From positions 1-5,043 of the forward strand of contig JAIWOS010000064.1 in NCBI GenBank assembly GCA_020217265.1: a stretch of DNA of 5,043 nucleotides, in the 5' to 3' direction. This stretch comes from Thiobacillus sp. (lineage in GTDB: Bacteria > Pseudomonadota > Gammaproteobacteria > Burkholderiales > Thiobacillaceae). A program made the translations under genes and the position numbers. Shown here piece after piece: positions 1 through 5,043 of this stretch (position 1 is the first letter of the stretch; the number at the start of each line of letters is the position of its first letter). The notes below the pieces were generated by a model. It had not been told where the DNA came from, did not search any database, and saw only the letters and a list, made by a program, of their open reading frames with translations.

Positions 1-1101
1 CTCGCCGCGCTGCCGCAAAACGCCGACCGGCGCCGCAGCGCCTTTGCCGTGCGGCAGGCCGCGCAGCGCGCGCGCTTCCGCCTGCCCGCCTTCCCCACCA
101 CCACCATCGGTTCTTTTCCGCAAACGCCCGAGATCCGCGCCGCGCGCGCCGCGTTCAAGCGCGGCGAACTCGACGCCTCGGCTTACGAAGCGGCGATGCA
201 GCGCGAAATCGCCTTCGCCGTGAAGAAACAGGAAGCCCTCGGCCTCGACGTGCTCGTGCACGGCGAAGCCGAGCGCAACGACATGGTCGAATACTTCGGC
301 GAACAACTCGCCGGCTATGCCTTCACCCGCTTCGGCTGGGTGCAGAGCTACGGCAGCCGCTGCGTGAAGCCGCCGATCATCTACGGCGACGTGTCGCGCC
401 CGGCACCGATGACGGTGAAATGGAGCGCCTATGCGCAAAGCCTCACCGCGCGGCCGATGAAAGGCATGCTCACCGGCCCCGTGACGATGCTGCAATGGGC
501 CTTCGTGCGCGACGACCATCCGCGCGCCACCACCGCGCTGCAGATTGCGCTGGCGCTGCGCGATGAAGTGACCGACCTCGAAGCCGCCGGCATCAAGATC
601 ATCCAGATCGACGAACCCGCCTACCGCGAGGGGCTCCCCTTGCGCAAAGCCGACTGGCCGGCGTATCTCGACTGGGCAAGCCGCGCGTTCCGCATCGCCG
701 CGTCCGGCGTGGCCGACGACACGCAGATCCACACCCACATGTGCTATTCGGAATTCAACGACATCCTGCCGGCGATCGCCGCGATGGACGCCGACGTCAT
801 CACCATCGAGACCAGCCGCTCGGACATGGAACTCCTGCGCGGCTTCGGCGACTTCGCCTACCCCAACGAAATCGGCCCGGGCGTGTACGACATCCACAGC
901 CCGCGCGTGCCACCGGTGGAAGAAATGACGCGCCTGCTGGAAAAAGCCGCCGCCGTGATCCCGCCGGAGAACCTGTGGGTGAATCCCGACTGCGGGCTGA
1001 AGACGCGCGGCTGGGCCGAAACCGAGGCGGCGCTGGCGAACCTGGTGGCGGCGGCCCGGCAGGCGCGCGCGGCGTCGGTAATTTTTACAGTCGCCCAATG
1101 A
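1..1101 (+). CDS. metE: 5-methyltetrahydropteroyltriglutamate-homocysteine methyltransferase, C-terminal part (5'-truncated by window)
   Basis: This is the cobalamin-independent methionine synthase, a cytosolic enzyme that transfers a methyl group from 5-methyltetrahydrofolate polyglutamate to homocysteine. The frame is open from base 1, so the true start lies upstream. The 366 visible codons match roughly the second half of a protein of about 750 residues; the GTG at 49 is internal. The C-terminal barrel opens with [10 protein letters not shown] (from about base 97). The zinc ligands are visible and spaced exactly as in E. coli MetE: His at 736 and Cys at 742 (HTHMCYSEF), Glu at 808 (TIETSRS) and Cys at 991 (NPDCGLKTR). 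The catalytic His is at 895 (GVYDIHSP). Counting from the last zinc Cys, E. coli MetE has 27 further residues, whereas this protein has 35. The final eight (SVIFTVAQ) are an extra tail that coincides with a palindrome. No terminator is visible after the stop. Identification is very secure. Confidence 0.97.
   Translation, partial: LAALPQNADRRRSAFAVRQAAQRARFRLPAFPTTTIGSFPQTPEIRAARAAFKRGELDASAYEAAMQREIAFAVKKQEALGLDVLVHGEAERNDMVEYFGEQLAGYAFTRFGWVQSYGSRCVKPPIIYGDVSRPAPMTVKWSAYAQSLTARPMKGMLTGPVTMLQWAFVRDDHPRATTALQIALALRDEVTDLEAAGIKIIQIDEPAYREGLPLRKADWPAYLDWASRAFRIAASGVADDTQIHTHMCYSEFNDILPAIAAMDADVITIETSRSDMELLRGFGDFAYPNEIGPGVYDIHSPRVPPVEEMTRLLEKAAAVIPPENLWVNPDCGLKTRGWAETEAALANLVAAARQARAASVIFTVAQ
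1073..1093. promoter_or_regulatory. Imperfect palindrome, candidate enhancer-binding-protein site for the PEP-CTERM gene
   Basis: The core is GTAA-TTT-TTAC (1078-1088 with flanking G/C pair), and outer bases extend it to a 21-bp imperfect dyad with 7 of 9 pairs matching around a TTT centre. It is AT-rich inside very GC-rich metE coding sequence. Its centre lies about 107 bp upstream of the start site predicted from the -24/-12 promoter, a usual distance for an RpoN activator site. PEP-CTERM genes in Zoogloea-type bacteria are known to depend on RpoN and the PrsK/PrsR two-component system. Assigning this dyad to a PrsR-like activator is inference. Confidence 0.5.
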
Positions 1102-1122
1102 CGCTCAGCGCACCGGCTAGCC

Positions 1123-1135
1123 AAGCAACTGATTT
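1123..1135 (+). promoter_or_regulatory. Weak IHF-like site between enhancer and promoter
   Basis: AAGCAACTGATTT matches the IHF consensus WATCAANNNNTTR except at two positions. It sits in an AT-rich stretch (1123-1149) midway between the upstream dyad and the -24/-12 promoter, where IHF commonly bends DNA for sigma-54 activation. The match is poor, and position is most of the argument. Confidence 0.2.
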
Positions 1136-1163
1136 TCATGGTTTTTTAGCCGCCCATGCATTC

Positions 1164-1179
1164 TGGATCGTTTCTTGCA
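1164..1179 (+). promoter_or_regulatory. Sigma-54 (RpoN) -24/-12 promoter of the PEP-CTERM gene
   Basis: TGGATCGTTTCTTGCA fits the consensus TGGCACGNNNNTTGCW at all but two positions. The essential GG (1165-1166) and GC (1177-1178) are at the exact required spacing. Transcription is expected to start near 1190, leaving a leader of about 50 nt before the ATG at 1239. No convincing sigma-70 promoter competes with it in the gap. RpoN control of PEP-CTERM genes is established in some betaproteobacteria, which supports the call. Confidence 0.7.
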
Positions 1180-1238
1180 CGCCTGAGGCTGTCGTACCAA
1201 ACCCATCCCCCGTCGCCCCCTGTCCCAAGGAGCTCGCC

Positions 1239-2039
1239 ATGAAGATGAAATCCGTTTCCGGCACCTGGTTCGCAGCCACCGCCCTTCTCGTTTTGTCGGC
1301 AGCATCACAGGCCGCGCCCATCATGTATGTGCATGACAGCGCGGGCAGATTGGGAACCGTCGATGCCGCAACCGGCTCTGCCAGCGTCATCGGCACTATG
1401 GGCGTGGTGATGACCGACATCGCCTTCGACCCGTCGGGCAACCTGTACGGCATTTCCTTCAGCGGTCTCTATTCCATCAACCCCGGCACCGCCGCCGCCA
1501 CCTTCATCGGCAACCACTCGATCAGCGGCGGCAACGCGCTGGTGTTCGGCAGCGACGGCACGCTCTACGGGGCCGGCAACAGCACCACGTCGCTTTTCAC
1601 GATCAATCCCGCGACCGGCGCCAGCACCAGCCTCGGCAACATGGGCTTCGCCTCCGGCGGCGATCTTGCCTTCAACGGCGGCGACCTTTATCTCGCCTCC
1701 AGCGGCAACCAGCTGATCCGCGTCAATCTGGGCAGCCTGCCGAGTTCGACCGCCGTCGGCCCGTTCGGCGTCGGCGGCGTATTCGGCATTGCGACGGGCG
1801 ATAACGGCACCCTGTACGCCGTGGCGGGCACCACCATCTACACCGTCAATACCGCCACTGGGGCGGCTACCAATCCGGTTAATTTTAGCGGCCAGGGCCT
1901 CGGCACCGCGTTCGGCCAGAGTTTCCGTGCGGAAGCCGGCGGCGGCAACAACGGCGGCACCGTCCCCGAGCCCGCCTCGCTCGCCCTGCTCGGCATCGGC
2001 CTGGCAGGTTTGGGCGCCATGCGCCGCCGCAAGGCCTGA
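1239..2039 (+). CDS. Exported PEP-CTERM sorting-domain protein with propeller-like repeats
   Basis: The ATG at 1239 is chosen because AAGGAG (1227-1232) lies 6 nt upstream and a signal peptide follows at once: basic MKMK, a hydrophobic core around residues 10-22, and probable cleavage after SQAA (residue 26). The 266-residue product ends in a textbook PEP-CTERM tag: VPEPAS at 242-247, a hydrophobic helix at 248-261 and a final RRRK. Such tags are cut and anchored by exosortase, usually in bacteria that make exopolysaccharide or floc. The mature region holds about five repeats of 39-42 residues, each opening with LY/MY (residues 29, 69, 109, 150, 192) and containing an INPATGA-like turn followed by G-rich strands, as in beta-propeller blades. 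A Gly/Asn linker (234-241) precedes the tag. There are no cysteines and no recognisable catalytic site. It is probably a surface or matrix structural or binding protein; its ligand is unknown. It is transcribed alone, from a sigma-54-like promoter to a strong terminator. Confidence 0.93.
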   Translation: MKMKSVSGTWFAATALLVLSAASQAAPIMYVHDSAGRLGTVDAATGSASVIGTMGVVMTDIAFDPSGNLYGISFSGLYSINPGTAAATFIGNHSISGGNALVFGSDGTLYGAGNSTTSLFTINPATGASTSLGNMGFASGGDLAFNGGDLYLASSGNQLIRVNLGSLPSSTAVGPFGVGGVFGIATGDNGTLYAVAGTTIYTVNTATGAATNPVNFSGQGLGTAFGQSFRAEAGGGNNGGTVPEPASLALLGIGLAGLGAMRRRKA

Positions 2040-2063
2040 CCGGGAACCGCGCGCAGCACCCAG

Positions 2064-2086
2064 ACGGCGGCCCAGGCCGCCGTTTT
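2064..2086 (+). terminator. Rho-independent terminator of the PEP-CTERM gene
   Basis: The arms ACGGCGGC (2064-2071) and GCCGCCGT (2076-2083) form a perfect 8-bp GC-rich stem with a CCAG loop, running into TTTT (2083-2086). It lies 25 nt after the stop codon. On the opposite strand the same hairpin is followed by TCTGGG rather than a T run, so it should stop the convergent operon less well. Confidence 0.88.
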
Positions 2087-2174
2087 CATTGGGGCACACG
2101 CTGCAAGCTCGCTTGCCGGAGACGCCCTGGCTCCACAGGGGAGATCGGGGGTGCGTATCCCGGTAGCGGGGTGG
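2087..2174. other. Convergent intergenic gap
   Basis: This gap separates the ends of the PEP-CTERM gene and the minus-strand transporter gene. It contains two short inverted repeats: GCAAGC/GCTTGC at 2103-2116, and CCCTG/CAGGG at 2125-2140. Neither is followed by a T run on either strand. Either could give a weak or Rho-assisted end for the minus-strand operon, but no clear terminator is seen for it. Confidence 0.4.
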
Positions 2175-3476
2175 TCAGTCGCGCGCCGGGTTCAGGCGCG
2201 GATGCGTTTCCTCGCATGCGACTAGCACGATGAAGCCGGAGACGAACATGGCGGCCGCGGTGAACCAGAAGCCGGCCACGAGGCTGCCGGCCAGCGCCGC
2301 CACGGCGCCCAGCAGCAGGGCGCCGATGCCGTAGCCCGTGTCGCGCCAGAAGCGATAGATGCCGATGGCCGAACCGCGCCAGTTGGGATGGGCGATGTCG
2401 GAGACGGCGGCGGACAGCGTAGGGTACAGCAGCGCCATGCCGAAGCCCATCACTGCGGCGGCGAACGACCACCACGCTTCGCCTTCGCCCACGAGCACCA
2501 GCGCGACGCCGGCGCTGCACAGCCACATGCCGGCGACGATGGGCTTCTTGCGTCCGACGCGGTCCGACCAGCGCCCGGTGAAAAGCTGCGACAGGCCCCA
2601 GACGAAGCCGTAGACGCCGACCACCCAGCCGATGCCGGCGAGAGAAAGCCCGTGCCGATAGAGGTAGACCGGAAAGAACACCCACACCAGCGCGTCGACG
2701 AACTTTTCGACCAGGCCCGCCTGGCTGATGGCCGCCATGCGCGCGTCGCGCCAGGACATCAATGTGAACACCTCCCACGTCGTCGGCGTGTCGGCGATGT
2801 TGCGCGGGTAGCGTGGGCGCGGCCCGTCCGTCCGCCCGGCTGCGCGTTGCCGGCCTTCCGCGTGCGCCCAGGGCAGCGTGTCCTTCACCCAGATCAGGGT
2901 GAGCAGTCCCGCCGTCAGTACCACGGCCACGCCGAACAGCATCAGGCCGGTGCGCGGGCCGTAGGCGGTGGCGAGCATGCCGGTGACGATGCCGGCGACC
3001 GCGACGCCGAAGTAGCCGGCGAATTCGTTGAGGCCGATGGTCAGCCCGCGCTGGTCGGCGGTGGTGAGGTCGAGCTTGGCGGTCTGCGTCATCGACCAGG
3101 TGAGCCCCTGGTTCACGCCCAGCAGAACGGTCGCCGCCACGATCCAGCCCCAGTTCGGCGCCAGCAGGATCAGGAACGGAATGGGCGTTGCGGCGAGCCA
3201 GCCGAGCAGCAGCACCCGCTTTCGGCCGAGCCGCTCGGACAGACGCCCCGCGGCGAAATTCATCGCGCCCTTGACGAAGCCGAAGGCGGTGACGAAGGCC
3301 ATCAGCATCATGAACGAGCCGCGGGCCACGCCGAACTCGGACTCGGCCAGCGCCGGCACCACGGTGCGGAACATGCCGATGGCGAGGCCGACGAGGAACA
3401 CCTGCACCAGCTGGTGGACGAACTGGCCGAGGTTGGCGCGGATGCCGTGGCGGTAATCGGCGCGCGCGGCCGCCAC
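2175..3476 (-). CDS. Major facilitator superfamily (MFS) transporter, third gene of the sulfur operon
   Basis: This 433-residue inner-membrane protein has the length and hydrophobicity pattern of a 12-helix MFS carrier. The MFS motif A appears in both halves, in the loops after helices 2 and 8: GRLSERLGRK at residues 77-86 and GRWSDRVGRK at 301-310. The halves are joined by a polar, Arg-rich cytoplasmic loop at about 199-245. The best start is a GTG at 3476, one nucleotide after the stop of the upstream MBL gene. There is no good ribosome-binding site, so translation is probably coupled to that gene. The conserved segment NQGLTWSMTQTAKLDLT (121-137) is distinctive, but I cannot tie it to a substrate. 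In related sulfide operons the transporter slot is filled by TauE/SafE or YeeE/YedE-type proteins, so export of sulfite or another sulfur compound is a guess from context. A general drug-efflux role remains possible. Confidence 0.92.
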   Translation of the reverse strand: MAAARADYRHGIRANLGQFVHQLVQVFLVGLAIGMFRTVVPALAESEFGVARGSFMMLMAFVTAFGFVKGAMNFAAGRLSERLGRKRVLLLGWLAATPIPFLILLAPNWGWIVAATVLLGVNQGLTWSMTQTAKLDLTTADQRGLTIGLNEFAGYFGVAVAGIVTGMLATAYGPRTGLMLFGVAVVLTAGLLTLIWVKDTLPWAHAEGRQRAAGRTDGPRPRYPRNIADTPTTWEVFTLMSWRDARMAAISQAGLVEKFVDALVWVFFPVYLYRHGLSLAGIGWVVGVYGFVWGLSQLFTGRWSDRVGRKKPIVAGMWLCSAGVALVLVGEGEAWWSFAAAVMGFGMALLYPTLSAAVSDIAHPNWRGSAIGIYRFWRDTGYGIGALLLGAVAALAGSLVAGFWFTAAAMFVSGFIVLVACEETHPRLNPARD

Positions 3477-3477
3477 G

Positions 3478-4209
3478 TCAGCCGCCCAGGTTGAACGCGA
3501 CCATGCGGTCCATGTCCGCCGGACACGGCGGGATGGCGGCGGTGAGCGCGGCCACGAAGTCGTCCCGGCTCAGCGCCAGCAGCGGGTTGCAGCGTTTCTC
3601 GAACCCCAGGGTGGACATCGGTTTTCCCGACAGCCCGGCGCCGCAGGCGCTGCCCGCGGTGTGGCCGGGGTAGAGCTCGGTTTCGGCGGGGAGCGCCAGC
3701 AGGCGCCGGTGCAGGGTGTCGTGGAGCTGCGCTGCCATTTCGCGCTCCTGCCCGGCGAGATCGGGCCGGCCGACGCTGCCGACGAACAGCGTGTCGCCGG
3801 TCAGCACGAACCACGGGACCTCGGCGCGGCGCCTGTCGGTCACCACCAGGCTGATCGAATCCACCGTATGGCCGGGCGTGTGCAGCACGTCGACATACAC
3901 GTTGCCGACATCGATGCGCTGGCCGTGCGCCAGCGGGGTGAAGTCGAACCGCGTCCGCCCGCCGTTGCTCTCGTGCAGGCAGTAGGCCGCGCCCGCCCGT
4001 TCGGCGAGCGTCCGGCCGCCCGAGTAGTGGTCGGCGTGCACGTGGGTGTCGATGACGTGGGTGATGTTCACGTCCAGCCGCGCGGCTTCGGCGAGAAACC
4101 AGTCCTCGTCGCCGAGCACCGGATCGACCGCCACGGCGACGTGACACGACCCGCAGCCGAAGAAGTAGGACAGCGTGGCGTCCTGTGCCAGCCGTTGACG
4201 GAAAAACAT
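3478..4209 (-). CDS. Metallo-beta-lactamase-fold hydrolase, probable persulfide dioxygenase (ETHE1/Blh-like)
   Basis: This 243-residue protein probably oxidises glutathione persulfide to sulfite in the cytosol, as ETHE1-type enzymes do. It carries the MBL metal motif THVHADH (His56, His58, Asp60, His61), His114 in TPGHT, Asp139 in TGDTLF and His183 in YPGHT. His56, His114 and Asp139 would correspond to the 2-His-1-Asp iron site of ETHE1. The loops GSVGRPDL (144-151) and SACGAGLSGKPMSTLGFEKR (187-206) also point to this branch rather than to true beta-lactamases. The start ATG at 4209 is preferred over an in-frame start further upstream (4284) because AAGGAG lies 6 nt before it and the longer form would overlap the preceding gene and add a basic, non-conserved leader. 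It follows the regulator gene by 19 nt and leads into the MFS gene with a 1-nt gap. A CGSCH sequence at residues 19-23 is noted separately. Glyoxalase II activity is the main alternative. Confidence 0.93.
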   Translation of the reverse strand: MFFRQRLAQDATLSYFFGCGSCHVAVAVDPVLGDEDWFLAEAARLDVNITHVIDTHVHADHYSGGRTLAERAGAAYCLHESNGGRTRFDFTPLAHGQRIDVGNVYVDVLHTPGHTVDSISLVVTDRRRAEVPWFVLTGDTLFVGSVGRPDLAGQEREMAAQLHDTLHRRLLALPAETELYPGHTAGSACGAGLSGKPMSTLGFEKRCNPLLALSRDDFVAALTAAIPPCPADMDRMVAFNLGG

Positions 4210-4215
4210 GGCGGT

Positions 4216-4221
4216 CTCCTT
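4216..4221 (-). promoter_or_regulatory. Ribosome-binding site that fixes the MBL gene start
   Basis: AAGGAG on the minus strand is 6 nt upstream of the ATG at 4209. It is the only strong Shine-Dalgarno sequence in the three-gene operon and falls in the 19-nt gap after the regulator's stop codon. Confidence 0.8.
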
Positions 4222-4228
4222 GCCTGGG

Positions 4229-4897
4229 TTACGGGGTCGGCGCGACGAGCGGCAGGCCGGCGGCCTGCCATTCGGGCGTGCCATCGGCGATCTTGCGGGC
4301 GCGGTAGCCGTGCTGTTTCAGGAGCGCCACGGCTTCGGCGGACATCATGCAGAACGGGCCGCGGCAGTAGGCGACGATCTCCCGGTCGGCCGGCAGCTCG
4401 GCCAGCCGCTGGCGCAGCTCGCCCACCGGCATCGAGCGCGCGAAGGGCAGGTGCCCGTGCGCGTACTCGGCGGCGGGGCGCACGTCGATCACCACCACCT
4501 CGCCGCGCTTTGCCTTTTCGAGCAGTGAACGGCGCGTTTCGGCGTCGAGCTTTTCCGGCGCGGCGAAGAGGCTGTCCATCGCCAGCTTCAGTTCGACCAG
4601 GTGTTCCTCCGCCACCGTGCGCAGGGTCACCCACAGCGCGGCCACGTCCGGCCCCGACAGGCGATACGCGATGTTGCGCCCGTCGCGCCGCGCCTCGACC
4701 AGACGCGCGGCCTTCAGCACCTTGAGGTGCGCGCTCGCCAGCTTGACCGACACGCTGGCGTCGGCGGCCAGCGCCTCGACGGTCTTTTCGCCTTGCGCCA
4801 GGATTTCGAGCAACTCCAGCCGCTTGGGGCTGGAAACGGCCTTGCCGATCTGGGCGACGTGCTCGTAAAGCAGGTCCTTGGTTTTGCGTGCATCCAT
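4229..4897 (-). CDS. ArsR-family transcriptional regulator fused to a C-terminal rhodanese domain
   Basis: This 222-residue cytosolic DNA-binding protein is the likely repressor of its own operon. Residues about 10-100 form an ArsR winged helix: LLEILAQGEKTVEALAADASVS leads into the recognition helix around VKLASAHLKVLKAARLV (51-67), followed by the wing RRDGRNIAYRL (70-80). Residues about 118-218 form a rhodanese domain with VIDVRP (136-141), an active loop CRGPFCM (Cys178 to Met184) and DGTPEW (205-210). The usual ArsR metal motif ELCVCDL is absent, and Cys178 and Cys183 are the only cysteines, so metal sensing by the HTH domain is unlikely and sulfane-sulfur sensing by the rhodanese loop is favoured (inference). 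The ATG at 4897 is the first possible standard start, since an in-frame TAG lies 12 nt upstream of it. There is no Shine-Dalgarno sequence ahead of it. The operator-like repeat begins 5 nt upstream. Confidence 0.95.
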   Translation of the reverse strand: MDARKTKDLLYEHVAQIGKAVSSPKRLELLEILAQGEKTVEALAADASVSVKLASAHLKVLKAARLVEARRDGRNIAYRLSGPDVAALWVTLRTVAEEHLVELKLAMDSLFAAPEKLDAETRRSLLEKAKRGEVVVIDVRPAAEYAHGHLPFARSMPVGELRQRLAELPADREIVAYCRGPFCMMSAEAVALLKQHGYRARKIADGTPEWQAAGLPLVAPTP

Positions 4898-4902
4898 GTT
4901 AA

Positions 4903-4922
4903 TAATAATCTAACGATTATTA
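4903..4922. promoter_or_regulatory. Perfect inverted repeat, probable operator of the ArsR-rhodanese repressor
   Basis: TAATAATC-TAAC-GATTATTA has perfect 8-bp arms around a 4-nt spacer. It sits immediately upstream of the regulator's start codon and stands out as AT-rich in a GC-rich genome. Its size, symmetry and place match autoregulatory operators of ArsR-family repressors. It overlaps the likely promoter, so binding would block RNA polymerase. The adjacent AATATT (4924-4929) resembles elements in BigR/SqrR-type sites and may extend the contact. Confidence 0.75.
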
Positions 4923-4933
4923 GAATATTGCAA
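4905..4933 (-). promoter_or_regulatory. Candidate sigma-70 promoter of the ArsR-rhodanese/MBL/MFS operon
   Basis: On the minus strand TTGCAA (4933-4928) could be a -35 box and GATTAT (4910-4905) a -10 box, with a 17-nt spacer; each matches consensus at four of six positions. Transcription would then begin at about 4898, essentially at the ATG (4897), giving a leaderless message. The boxes are imperfect, and other AT-rich registers (for example TAGATT) fit almost as well. Confidence 0.4.
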
Positions 4934-4989
4934 GCTCCACGCTATCCGCGGCACGCCCTGACGACACGCCGCAGCAAAAATCCCCCGGC

Positions 4990-4995
4990 TAAAAT
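4990..4995 (+). promoter_or_regulatory. Candidate -10 box for the divergent gene at 5023
   Basis: TAAAAT matches the -10 consensus at five of six positions and lies 27 nt upstream of the start codon. No good -35 box is found at the right distance. The rest of the divergent gap (4934-5022) shows no other clear element. Confidence 0.4.
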
Positions 4996-5022
4996 CGGGC
5001 TTTTGTTCGATCGGAGTCCACC

Positions 5023-5043
5023 ATGCGTCCCCTGCTCCCCCTG
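5023..5043 (+). CDS. Start of an unidentified divergent gene (3' truncated by window)
   Basis: An ATG at 5023 follows GGAG (5013-5016) at 6 nt and opens a frame reading MRPLLPL to the window end. A -10-like TAAAAT is upstream. The Met-Arg then hydrophobic opening could begin a signal peptide, but seven codons are too few to say. It is divergent from the regulator operon, with 125 bp between the two start codons, so it could share the operator region. No function can be assigned. Confidence 0.6.

Noticed and set aside
1115..1122. GGCTAGCC palindrome as a regulator site
   Set aside because: An isolated 8-bp palindrome in GC-rich DNA is easily expected by chance, and no second copy or partner element is nearby.
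1142..1147. T6 run after metE as a possible metE terminator
   Set aside because: No GC-rich hairpin immediately precedes it; the GGCTA/TAGCC repeat around it has a 27-nt loop and places the T run inside the loop.
741..1238. Long upstream extension of the PEP-CTERM reading frame
   Set aside because: It overlaps metE in another frame, has low-complexity Arg/Gly composition, and lies before a clear ribosome-binding site and signal peptide at 1239.
1305..2099. Long minus-strand open frame opposite the PEP-CTERM gene
   Set aside because: The Ala/Gly/Val/Arg-rich translation has no recognisable motif, and it exists because of the GC-rich codons of the real gene on the plus strand.
2103..2140. Two small hairpins as terminators of the minus-strand operon
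   Set aside because: The stems are 5-6 bp and have no T run in the minus-strand direction.
2388..3494. Plus-strand open frame of 368 codons opposite the MFS gene
   Set aside because: The His/Glu/Arg/Gly-rich translation lacks any domain; it is the antisense shadow of the MFS coding sequence.
3661..4725. Plus-strand open frame of 354 codons opposite the MBL and regulator genes
   Set aside because: It spans two well-supported genes on the other strand and turns into an Arg/Pro/Ala-rich sequence with no motif.
4229..4897. Arsenic-resistance reading of the ArsR protein
   Set aside because: The ArsR metal-binding cysteine motif is absent, no arsenate reductase or arsenite pump is present, and the fused rhodanese and MBL partner point to sulfur.
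1..5043. Mobile element, CRISPR array, tRNA or rRNA
   Set aside because: No transposase-like frame, terminal repeats, regularly spaced direct repeats or RNA gene signatures were seen on either strand.

Overview
The window is GC-rich, tightly packed DNA that looks like a betaproteobacterial chromosome, perhaps Rhodocyclales or a relative. The grounds are strong GC bias at third codon positions, a PEP-CTERM/exosortase-type surface protein with a sigma-54-like promoter, and a sulfide-type gene cluster. The taxonomic placement is inference.

Layout. Bases 1-1101 (+) hold the C-terminal catalytic half of metE, the cobalamin-independent methionine synthase, cut by the window edge. Bases 1102-1238 are a regulatory gap with a near-consensus -24/-12 (sigma-54) promoter. 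An imperfect 21-bp palindrome about 107 bp upstream of the predicted transcription start lies inside the last codons of metE. Bases 1239-2039 (+) encode a 266-residue exported PEP-CTERM protein built of about five 40-residue propeller-like repeats, followed by a clear intrinsic terminator at 2064-2086. Convergent to it, 4897 down to 2175 (-), is a compact three-gene operon: an ArsR-type repressor fused to a rhodanese domain, a metallo-beta-lactamase-fold protein of the persulfide dioxygenase (ETHE1/Blh-like) type, and a 12-helix MFS transporter. Gaps inside the operon are 19 nt and 1 nt. Ahead of the operon is a perfect 8-bp-arm inverted repeat (4903-4922), the probable operator, nearly touching the start codon. 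A divergent gene begins at 5023 (+) and runs out of the window after seven codons.

How the genes fit together. The minus-strand operon reads as a reactive-sulfur (sulfide/persulfide) sensing and detoxification unit. The fused regulator probably senses sulfane sulfur through its only two cysteines, both in the rhodanese loop. The MBL protein would oxidise glutathione persulfide to sulfite. The MFS protein may move a sulfur anion or a related compound, but its substrate cannot be read from sequence. The PEP-CTERM gene appears to be an independent unit, expressed with the exosortase regulon through RpoN and an enhancer-binding protein. The most interesting local structure is the overlap of its probable enhancer site with an 8-residue extension at the end of metE.
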